From contig NW_004454282.1 of the NCBI RefSeq assembly GCF_000283155.1, forward strand, positions 831,283-895,282: 64,000 bases of DNA, in the 5' to 3' direction. The notes under the pieces are model-generated. The model was not told where the DNA came from and ran no database searches. It worked only from the letters and a program-made list of their open reading frames with translations. A program made the position numbers and the translations under genes. Below are positions 55,539 to 64,000 of the stretch, in pieces. This stretch comes from Ceratotherium simum simum (Eukaryota > Chordata > Mammalia > Perissodactyla > Rhinocerotidae). Each line of letters opens with the position of its first letter. Within the stretch, counting starts at the first letter, position 1.

Positions 55539-57795
55539 TTCTCTTGGACATTACTTCACTTGAACTAGTCTGTAATGCAAACACTGCTTCAAGTCTCAAT
55601 GCTAGAGAATTACACTTTTTAAAAAACTTCTCTTAAGTATCAAAAAGTATTTGTGTTTACAGTGGTATTTGTTTATTTTAGTAAATAAGCATTCCTTCCC
55701 AAGAAAATGCTATTTCAGAGCATATTCGCTGCTAGTTTTGTGTAGGATGCTAGAGAAGGATATTACTATTTTTTTTAAATCTATAAATGATTATATACAT
55801 TAACCATTTGAAATCTTAAAAAAAAAAAAAACTCCAGAATTGGGAGGAGATGAAGATATTCTTTTTAGTGGGGACGTGGCCTAAGCCATCCAATTATTGA
55901 AGGGATTCACTTTATGTAGTAAGTAAATCTGTATCAGCAAGACATATTACTCTGCACCATCCAGGGGAATTTTTAAGTTTTCATGAAACTTTTTTTTTGG
56001 GGGGGGGAACGGTGTTGCTGTACTAAGTTTAAACTGAAACCTATTCATTCCCTTCCTAGTCAATGCCACCACTCTGGATAACTGTTAAAATTCCTTCCCC
56101 TCTACATCTCCTTGAAAAATAGCTTGTTACATTTGATGAGTCCATCTGACAATCTCCTAAGAAAGATAAAAGTAAAGTCAGGAAAAAAGGAAAGTTTGAC
56201 ATATCAAAATGTCATTTGAAATCAAAGTATTTTCTCTTAAGTTTTCTAGTTCCCACACACTTTCTTTCTCTATTAATAATTTTAGTCATACTTTATCTCA
56301 TTAAAGTACAGTTTGAAAATGAAGAATTTAAGAGCAAAAAAAGGGTGTGTTGTCTCTGTATATCTATATGCACATTCATGCATCCATGTATAATCTTCAT
56401 CCCACGTGTCTACTGGCTCCTTCACCATGAAATAGCTGGATCCCAGCTCTCTGCCACTCTGTTCTCCTGTTGTTTTTGGAAGTTCCCACAAGGGGTGCCT
56501 TCAAAGTGCCCACAGAGAGACTTGTTAGCTGGAGGCCCACCCAGCATCTGCTCTACTCTTTTCCTACCCCAGCGTCTTCTGGCCTTGTTCAGAGCTTGCA
56601 AGATTCTTTAATCTTGATGGGAACTGTCACCACTCATCAGGAGAACCAGGACAAAAGAGCTAATCTCAAATGCTCTCAGTTCGTCCCATCATCAGGCGTC
56701 AGGATGTACTCCATCCCCTCTACTCTCTGTCCCCTCTGTTTCTACTAAACAACATTGAATATGTCTATTGAAATTAGACATAAAAGATAAAATGTTAGTA
56801 GCCTTTAAGCATTGTGCAATCATTTTCCAGAAGTCTGAGACCTACAACCTGATAGAGATCTGCTCATCTCAAAGAGAAGAAAAACAAGGAATTGTTTATC
56901 TCTACTCCTTAAATTATCTGAGTTAACCTCAAAATGAAGTGGCTTACAAAATAAATAAAAGTCGTAATGCATTTTGTTATTGAGCAATTTCCAAGCTCCC
57001 CAATCTAAACTCAGACCTGTTTATTATTTTAGAGCTGCCCCTACTCCTCATATCAACAATGAAATCCAAACAAGCTTATAAATCCTAACAGAATCACAAG
57101 CACACGATTTTTTAAAAGCATCAAATTTTACGAAGGCTATTATGTATTTCACTCAAGTTCATTTGCTGCTGTAGGACAAAACAGTATTAACTATCTCAAG
57201 GGCAGTTGTTTTAGAGTTAAAAAAACTCCCCCATACACATTTCTATATCAGTTTTTAATTATTTGTAAATGCAGTACATAATTTCCATTTTCTTTACATA
57301 TACAGGTTTTTTTTTGTTGTTGTTGTTTCTTAATAAGCTAGTGTCCTCCTTTGCCCTATTTCTAAGACAAGCAGAATACACACATTCTGGCTGTTGTTAT
57401 TCTTCAGCTTGTACAATGCAAGGGCCCTAGTTTATCACCCCAGGATTGATCCATGTCTCAACAGGAAACATCACTGAGCTTTGAAGCTGCCTGCTGTCAA
57501 GGTCTCTTGGGATTTGTATTCATCCATCTGCCCATTGCCACCCTGCTCATTCACCTCCTATAAATCCCTGGTTCTTGACCACTTGCTTGGATTCTTGACT
57601 ACAGTTGTCCTCAGGCGTGTGACACAGGGCTTTCTGCCTGACCTCTGATGTCCTTCTAGATCTGTCATTTAATATCCATGCTTACCCTTGGCTAAATACA
57701 TTTCCTAAATTTCTAGTCCCCAATTACAGAGGCTTTGCTTATTGATTCTTTTTACATCACCTGATCTGAATGTGATCACCAACCTACATATTGGA
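55539..57795. other. Unannotated intronic sequence
   Basis: About 2.3 kb. Low-complexity tracts: A run at 55819-55831, T8G9 at about 55990-56007, (GTT)n at about 57314-57327. The 131-codon open frame at 56216-56611 shows no recognisable domain. No gene supported. Confidence 0.4.
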
Positions 57796-57799
57796 ATAA

Positions 57800-58012
57800 A
57801 AAAGCCAGAATTTGGAAGTCATACTTGGAATCAAAACCCATTGTACTTTTCAACTCTATGACTTTGGGCAAATTACTAATCCCCCATCTATAAATTCTAC
57901 TTCTACAATAGAGGTAGGTAAATGATAAGTCTTTAATGAGTTGTATGTGTAAACCATCAGGCACAGTGTAACACATATCCCAGCAACTTAACATATAGTA
58001 ACTGCTGTTTTC
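57800..58012 (+). mobile_element. MIR SINE
   Basis: 'gaatttggaagtcatacttg', 'gaatcaaaacccattgtact', 'tatgactttgggcaaattac' and 'aaaccatcaggcacagtgta' form a sense MIR. Confidence 0.8.
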
Positions 58013-58227
58013 CTCTTGCCTGACTTTAACTGCTAGCTCATTGGATAAACTTCTTCATTTGCTTCTACCATGGTGCCCAGTCTCATTTGGTTTCAGATTC
58101 TTGACTCCATGTAGTTTCTTGAAATCTTTCACTGCTCTTTGAGTTCCTTGATCACAGTGTGATATTGTAATTAAATATGTATTTGGTCTCCATCCTCCTT
58201 TCTGGCTACAGAGCTCCTGGCACAGAG

Positions 58228-58990
58228 TGTCTGGCACAGAGCTCCTAAAACTTTTGGAATTTCCTAAGTGATAACAATGATAAAGGTGTCTTAATGTTCA
58301 TAACAAACCTCTTTCAACCACATCTGAGTTTATGTTAATGAGATGACTTTTGGAAAGCACCTAACAATGTGGGCTGGTTGCCAGGGAACACAACCTTATG
58401 ATTGGAGGGTTGGAACCTTAGTACCACCCCCTTGACCTCCAGGGAGGGGAGAGGGGCTAGAGGTTGAATTGATTGCCAATGGACAAGGATTTAATCAATC
58501 ATGCCAATGTAATGAAACCTTCATAAAAACCCAAAAGGATGGGGCTCAGAGAGCTTCATGGTTGGTGGACATATGGTGATTCGAGGAGAGTAGCACTCTC
58601 TGCACCCTTTCGTCATACCTTGCCCTCTTTATCTCTTTCATCTGGCTGTTCCTGAGTTATAACCTTTTATAATAAACCAGTAATCTAGTAAATAAAATGT
58701 TTCTTTGAATTCTATGAGCCACTGTAGCAAATTTATCGAACCTGAGGCGGTGGTCGTTGGAACCTCTGATCTATAAGCCGGTCAGTCAGAAGCAGAGGTG
58801 ACAATCTGGATTTGCTTTTGGCATGTGAAGGGGGGCAGTCTTATAGGACTGAGGCTTAACCTCCTGGGAGACAGTGTCAGGATTGAGTTGAATTGTAGGT
58901 TACCTGGTCGGTGTCCCGGGACAACTAAGTTAATTGCTTGGTGTAGGAAGAACCCCATTTGTGTTGGAACTGGGTGCAGAATCAGTAACA
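58228..58990 (+). mobile_element. Long solo LTR, endogenous retrovirus-derived (family not resolved)
   Basis: A roughly 760-bp LTR-like block beginning near 'tgtctggcacagagctcct' and ending 'gaatcagtaaca'. Recognisable consensus words: 'gttaatgagatgacttttgg', 'aatgtaatgaaaccttcata', a TATA-like 'cataaaaaccc', 'ctgttcctgagttataacct', 'tataataaaccagtaatcta', 'ataagccggtcagtcagaag' and 'gtcaggattgagttgaattg'. I recognise the element type but not its exact name. No retroviral genes adjoin it; boundaries are approximate. Confidence 0.75.
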
Positions 58991-59404
58991 GCCTTTCTCT
59001 CTATTCCTAGCCTCACTTTCAAACTTTTAGTTTCACATGGTTTAGTGTTGTGCCTCCTCTACCCTAACAAAACTGTAGCAATAAAAGGTTTTTATTTCAG
59101 TAAGGTCTGGATATGCCTTAAACATTTTTAAGCCCTTGAAATTTATAATGGAATTTAATTTGTATCAAAGAAGGGTGAAGTGTACAAATTGAAGATTTCT
59201 GGAGGGAATAAATGTCTGTTTCTCTTTTTTCGCTTTCGGACATGCATTCACACAAGTCATAATATGAAAAAAACCCTGCAATAATCAATAAACTTTTATA
59301 CTTATTCTTATTTCAACTGTATATACAACCCCAAAACCATATCAGAGTGAATTTCTGTATATGAAGACAAATATAGTTGATGAAGCCATTTAGCTAGACA
59401 TACG
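58991..59404. other. Unannotated intronic sequence
   Basis: Nothing recognised. Confidence 0.4.
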
Positions 59405-60486
59405 GAGTTTGATGTCTAATAAGCATCTCAAACTCAACATGTTGACCTGGTCTCCTTTTCTCCCCCTAACCTGTTTCACCTGCAGCCTTCCCCATCTCAG
59501 ATTATGGCAACTTTATCCTTTCCACTGCTCAGACCAAAAACCTTAGATTCCTCTTGGGTTCTTTGCTTTCTCTCATGTCCTTCAGCCAATTTGTGGCTTT
59601 ACTTCTAAAATATATTCAGAATCCAACTACTTCTCCCCACCTTCCATGCTACCATCCTGGTCTGAGGCACCCGCAAACATCTCTCACCTGGAATACCAAA
59701 ATATCTTCCTAAATGGTCTCCCTTTTGCTTTCTACAATCTGGTCTCCCTGCTTCTACCCTTTACTCTCTACAGTCAATTCTCAACGCAGCTTTCAGAGTA
59801 ATTATTTTAAAAAGTAAACCAGAACATGTCATTGCTCTATTCAAAAACTTGCATTGGCTCTCCATTTCACTCAGAGCAAAGCCAGAGTCCTCCCATAGCC
59901 TGCACTGTGTGGCCTGCTGCATCCCCACCTCTAACTATATAGCTCCTCTCCTCCTAATTGTATTCTACTCTGTTCTCTTCCTATCTCGTTCTACCCCAGT
60001 CTCACTGGTGGCCTTGCCCAACTGTGAACATGCCAGTCTTGTACCTGCCTTCAGGTACAAGATACAAGATACCTGCCTTGCATCTGTCTCCCTCTGCTAT
60101 GATCTACTCTTCTCTCAGATAAATACTTGGCTAACTCCATCTCTTCCTTCAAGCTTTGCTCAGATCTCACCTTCTCTATGAGGTCCATTCTAAACACTAT
60201 ATATAATCCATACTGCACCCTACCCACCTCACTCCACACTCGTGGGTCCCCTTTATCCTGTTCCACATTTTCTTTTTTCTATAACATTTATAAACTTCTC
60301 ATATACTATAAATTTTATGTATTATCTTTGTTAATTGTATTTCTCCCTCCTGTTAGAATATAAGTTCTTCAAAGGCAAGTTTCTTTGTTTTATTCACTGA
60401 TGTATCCCAAGCCTCGGGAATATTGCCTAGCACAGAGCAGGCACTCAATAAATCCTTACCAAATGAATACATGAATGAATGAATGA
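59405..60486 (+). mobile_element. L2 LINE, 1.08 kb, ORF2 C-terminus through 3' end
   Basis: Longest L2 in the window. Starts within the ORF2 coding zone ('aagcatctcaaactcaacat', protein 'KHLKLNM'). It retains translated patches such as 'LHWLSISLRAKPES' (about 59848-59889, L2 'LQWLPISLRVKAK'), runs through 'gatctcaccttctctatgag' and 'atataagttcttcaaaggca', and ends with 'cactcaataaatccttacca' and (TGAA)n at 60465-60486. The reverse-transcriptase remnant is broken by frameshifts and not a functional gene. Confidence 0.92.
60038..60061. repeat. Perfect 10-bp inverted repeat (hairpin) inside L2
   Basis: Arms CTTGTACCTG (60038-60047) and CAGGTACAAG (60052-60061) pair perfectly around a 4-nt loop. 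'atacaagata' repeats follow. Confidence 0.95.
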
Positions 60487-61430
60487 GACTTTTTCTGAAG
60501 TAAATTCATTTGGAAAAGTTTAATACATTAGTGTTTTGTTGGGTGGGAGGTTTGTTTTACTTCTATGCAATGTTGAAAAACAGAAGGGAAAAGAAAATCT
60601 CACCAGTTCCTTCGTGCAGATAAAGCCAAATGATTGAATGCTTGACTGAATTGACTGGTTGTTTGGACATTTTTTTTAATAATAGCTTAAGGAAAAACTA
60701 AGCTATGTGACTTCCACCCCCTCTCCCCTTGCTACAGCTAGAATTGTCAAAAAGGCACATAATACAATATACACTTGGTTTTTACAGAATTTAGTTAATT
60801 GAATTCAATGAACCAAAATACAGTGAAAATCATCAACATTTATATGTAAAACAGAATCTGTTTTTGTCTGACTTAAAGGGGATGTAGCTGGGGGCTAAAG
60901 GATTACAAATGAGTAAGAGAATAATCTGACATTCGTTTTCTTTTCATGCAAGTTTTCTAAACTCTGAAATGACAGTATTTGGAAATTCATTACATGATGG
61001 TAAAGTGTGACAAGTTGTAGTGTTTAAATTGGGTAAGAGAAACAAACACTGACATATCATATATGAGAACTACTGTAGAAACAACAGAGCAGAAGATGCA
61101 CTCTGCAACAATGCTCGGCTTTTTAGGAAACAACATTCTCTGTTTTCAGAGATTTTTGTAAGGCCATTTATGGATTAGCATGGAAGGAATAAGGTCTTCC
61201 ACCAAAAGGACATATACAGTTTCTGTACAGAAATATGTCTAGGAGGGATTGGAAATGGTGAGTTTATGGAAAGAATAGGATGTGAAAGAGGAAAAAAAAT
61301 GTAATAAAGATCAGTGTCCCTGATTCAGTTCTTTAGGGAAAGGAAGATTGGGTGATTATAAATTTTATCTGGGAACGCTTACAAAGCTAAATGGTGGCTG
61401 TCACATAAATAGCTAGACTCAAGAACAGCT
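60487..61430. other. Unannotated intronic sequence
   Basis: About 950 bp with no recognised feature. Confidence 0.4.
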
Positions 61431-61435
61431 CTTCA

Positions 61436-61635
61436 GGTCCAGCCCGTGGCTTAGCGGTTGAGTGCGCGTGCTCCGCTGCTGGCGGCCCGGGTTCGATCCT
61501 GGGCGCGCACTGCCGCACCGCTTCTCCGGCCATGCTGAGGCCGCGTCCCACATACAGCAACTAGAAGGATGTGCAGCTATGACCTACAACTATCTGCTGG
61601 GGCTTTGGGGGAAAAAAGTAAATAAATAAAATTAT
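61436..61635 (+). mobile_element. ERE SINE (short form), slightly 5' truncated
   Basis: Begins 'ggtccagcccgtggcttag', so the usual 5' G-rich start is shortened. B box near 61489-61500 ('gggttcgatcct', missing one base). Ends 'ggggctttggggg' and an (AAAT)n tail that runs into a CA-rich microsatellite. No target-site duplication visible. Confidence 0.94.
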
Positions 61636-61700
61636 AAAACACATACACACACATATAACACATGCACGTGCACGCACACTCACTGTGTATGTGTATATGA
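61636..61700 (+). repeat. CA/TG microsatellite seeded on the SINE tail
   Basis: 'acacatacacacacatat' and 'gcacgtgcacgcacactcac' are followed by 'tgtgtatgtgtatatg'. The CA half (61639-61648) and TG half (61685-61694) are perfect 10-bp inverted complements. Confidence 0.9.
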
Positions 61701-61894
61701 GGAATACTAAGAAGATCCTTGATCAGAAATACTAACATCACTATTCAGCACTTGATAGCAAATTTTCCATTACTGGTGGGTAATTCCTTTATTGCTGAAT
61801 GACTTTGGAGGCAGAGAGGCCCTTCTAATAGTGGAGCTATTCCTAGAACCGTATGTCCTCATCAAGACCTCTTTTTAAATCTGTCACATTTGTC

Positions 61895-61933
61895 AGGTCA
61901 CTTGCCTCAGTAGAGGTCACTTGCCTCTACTAG
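61895..61933 (+). repeat. Tandem duplication, 19/20-bp unit x 2
   Basis: 'aggtcacttgcctcagtag' (61895-61913) is followed by 'aggtcacttgcctctactag' (61914-61933). Confidence 0.9.
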
Positions 61934-63365
61934 AGGCAGCATTAGAGTGCTGGGCAGGGGGTAAGAAGAGAAGAGAACAAGGGTGATAATTCGGAGCAAA
62001 GAAAACTTGGAGGGTGGTCATGTAGCTTCTCTTGATTTCTCAATTCTGCCTTGTCACAGATCTAAGAATTCTGCCAGATTGTTCATTACAACTTAGTGTA
62101 TTTATTAATACCCTAAAATAAATGTGATACACAGCTCCAAGTATGTATTTTTAATAAAAATGCAACAAATGCATCAAATTTTAATGATGGATGGAATTAA
62201 ATACTGTTATCTGCTTGACCGTTGCCAAATCATTCCATTAATTATGGTAAGTAGTTCCATTGTGACATGTCAGTATTAAAAACTCTTTTGAATTTATCTA
62301 TAAATAGATTTGAAATGATTTGTGTATATTCTGTTGATATTTCCCAGGAAGTACATATTATTCACATATTTCACAGAGACATGAAAGGAAGAAACACTTA
62401 AATTGTCCAAAAATCAGTCTTTGCATTAGAAAATCTAGGTTATTTTATTCCTCATGACTGTAGGAAATATCTGATTAAAGCACTATTGACATAAGTCAAA
62501 TAAACACAAATAAATTCTCCCCTGAAGAATGTTAAATTCATCAACTTGAATCCCACCACTCCCCATCCCCAACATTTTCAGTCTTAGTATTAAAATTGGT
62601 CCCCATTTTCTTTTCAATTGATGTTTTTACACTTCATCTTCAGGATGCCCCTAGTCTACATTCCTGGTTATACATTGTTACTCTAAATAGCCCCCAAGAT
62701 TGTGGCAAAGTTTGTAGCACAGTGAATTACAATGCAATTTGTTATCCTGGAGGTGAATTTTTAAAATTTTGTTTTTTGCTTGTTTGCCAGAGTTTATTTG
62801 ATGCCAGCGAGAAAAATTGCTTAGAAGCTAGGATTATATCATAGCCTATATTGACAGATGCAACTTTAAAAGCCAGTCAGATTGCAAGCCATGTTTGTAT
62901 TATGTTGAATAATATATTATATCAGTACTTCTTTCACACCTCAACTTCGGTGGATCTCAAGATATTTCGTGAAAAGTTAGAGAAAGAAGACACTCTCATT
63001 CCTCAAATAAACCACATAAATTATATAAAGTATACTGCTTCTCTTCAGTGCCCATGCCTTCTAGCCTGACTATATTTTGTATAGGTTTGTATACTTAGAA
63101 ACAGGTATATGTATGCATTTTATGTGTATATTTATATTATGGCCAAATCTAATATGTTTAGCTTTGCTGTCTCTCACAAATCCTCTCCCCAGTTTCTCTC
63201 CTCCTACTCAATGAGTGCACATGTGTTTATTTCTGCAGTTAGAAGATAAAAACTTTGTATCTTTCTGTCGTTTTGTCTTTGTTCCTGCCTTCCTTCCTCA
63301 CTCATTGCCATTTGTTAAAAACTCTGCCTGTACTTGGAGACCCAAGAGACATACTATGTTCTGAT
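61934..63365. other. Unannotated intronic sequence
   Basis: About 1.4 kb; AT-rich, repeat-poor around 62080-62340. A donor-like 'attatg' then GTAAGT lies at about 62239-62250, without an evident acceptor partner. No gene supported. Confidence 0.35.
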
Positions 63366-63367
63366 TG

Positions 63368-63562
63368 CTTGCATTTCAATTCAGAGTTCACCAACAGACA
63401 GGCTGTGTGATTTGAGGCAAGTGACCTAACCTGTGTCCTCTTCTGGAAAAGAGTGATGGTATAGTACATACCTCCTAGAGCAGACGTGAGGTTGTATTGA
63501 AATAATCCCTTTAAAGCATTGAGCACAGTACCTGTCACATAGGAAGTGCTTAAACAATGCAA
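63368..63562 (+). mobile_element. MIR SINE
   Basis: 'aattcagagttcaccaacag', 'ctgtgtgatttgaggcaagt', 'gagcacagtacctgtcacat' and 'aggaagtgcttaaacaatg' form a near full-length sense MIR. Confidence 0.85.
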
Positions 63563-63711
63563 GCTGAGCTGTATCATCTCCATGGAGCCCTTTTTATCCC
63601 TGTGCATTAATCTTTTCCCCTCAAGTGACCTCATAGTGCTTTGTTGTTAGAAAGCTCTTCTCGAACTGTGTTCTCTAGTCCAGTGACAAGTGCATGCCTG
63701 TCTTCTGTGTT

Positions 63712-64000
63712 ACTGAGCATTTATAGAGCTCCTGCAATGCAAACACTGTGTTAGATGCTGAGGATGGGGTAGTAAAAATGCAGGCAAGGTATCCCCGCCT
63801 ACCTTCCACCTGGAGAAGACAGACAATGAAGAAGTTAATAGATAAATGGCATAGTTTGAGATAGTGATAGGATCTAGGAAGGAAATAAAAGAGAGGATGC
63901 GATGGTAACTTTCAGTTTGTATGTTTGGAGCTACATTACAAAGAGTAGAGTGAGACCACACCACTGCTTTGGGATCTCTTTCAAAGGCTCCCGACTGCAC
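63712..64000 (-). mobile_element. L2 LINE 3' end (antisense), running off the window
   Basis: 'tgagcatttatagagctcct', 'caaacactgtgttagatgct', 'gaggatggggtagtaaaaat' and 'gagaagacagacaatgaaga' match the reverse complement of the L2 3' end; the element continues beyond 64000. Confidence 0.72.

Larger units (their letters stand above)
5067..64000 (+). other. CNTN4: CNTN4 long intron after the first coding exon (5' part)
   Basis: The intron starts with GTAGAG at 5067 and continues past the window end. I looked for the next coding exon, expected to encode the start of Ig domain 1, and did not find it. CNTN4 is known to be one of the largest mammalian genes, close to 1 Mb in human, so 59 kb without a coding exon is expected. 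Everything from here on is intronic in CNTN4 unless an unrelated non-coding gene lies within it. Confidence 0.75.

Noticed and set aside
56216..56611. 131-codon open frame, + strand, with a hydrophobic start
   Set aside because: No family resemblance, and overlapping open frames occur on both strands; no promoter or splice evidence.
62239..62250. Strong donor-like GTAAGT after 'attatg'
   Set aside because: No acceptor with a polypyrimidine tract at a plausible distance upstream; isolated donors are common in large introns.
5067..64000. Search for the next CNTN4 coding exon (start of Ig domain 1)
   Set aside because: No segment reading like the expected continuation was found; the intron is probably longer than the window.
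1..64000. Possibility of a bacterial or phage gene system
   Set aside because: Composition, absence of long ORFs, spliced exon, and SINE/LINE/LTR content are uniformly mammalian.

Overview
The window is AT-rich, non-coding-dominated mammalian DNA. Eleven copies of the tRNA-derived ERE SINE, the SINE family of horses and other perissodactyls, point to an equid or close relative. MIR, L2, L1M, MaLR LTR and MER-type DNA transposon fossils are typical of any placental mammal. Nothing bacterial, phage or plasmid-like is present.

Only one protein-coding segment is supportable. It is a 142-base exon at 4925-5066 on the + strand, holding a short 5' UTR, an ATG at 5012 and 18 codons plus one base before a GT donor. 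The encoded signal peptide MRLPWELLVLQSFMLCLA is what I recognise as the start of contactin-4 (CNTN4, BIG-2), a GPI-anchored neuronal immunoglobulin-superfamily adhesion protein. The window is therefore read as: end of an upstream CNTN4 intron (1-4924), first coding exon (4925-5066), and about 59 kb of the following long intron (5067-64000), which runs off the right edge. No second CNTN4 exon was found.

Layout: 1-5 kb carries MIR and L2 fragments, a 60-bp inverted duplication flanking an ERE, and the exon. 5-32 kb is intron with scattered MIR/L2, a MER5-type DNA transposon (12.7 kb), MaLR LTR fragments (13.7, 20.0 and 28.9 kb), L1 3' ends and EREs at 18.6, 22.7 and 28.3 kb. 32.0-34.7 kb holds a cluster of four EREs. 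36-46 kb is sparser and includes an L2 (38.8-39.7 kb) followed by a repeat-free, TAATTA-rich stretch. 46-49.2 kb is dense in nested repeats (hAT-like element, a tiny L1 insertion, L1 3' ends, two EREs, a Tigger-like MITE). 51-52.3 kb has a complete MaLR LTR and a hAT-like element. 58.2-60.5 kb has a long LTR and a 1-kb L2 with recognisable reverse-transcriptase C-terminus. An ERE with a CA-rich tail lies at 61.4 kb.

No novel gene system was found. The points worth a second look are structural: SINE insertions with clean target-site duplications, a probable SINE 3' read-through transduction, an LTR splitting a MIR, a 29-nt L1 insertion, the 60-bp inverted duplication, two candidate conserved non-coding elements and one candidate cryptic exon. 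Repeat families are named from memory of consensus sequences, and edges are approximate unless a target-site duplication is given.
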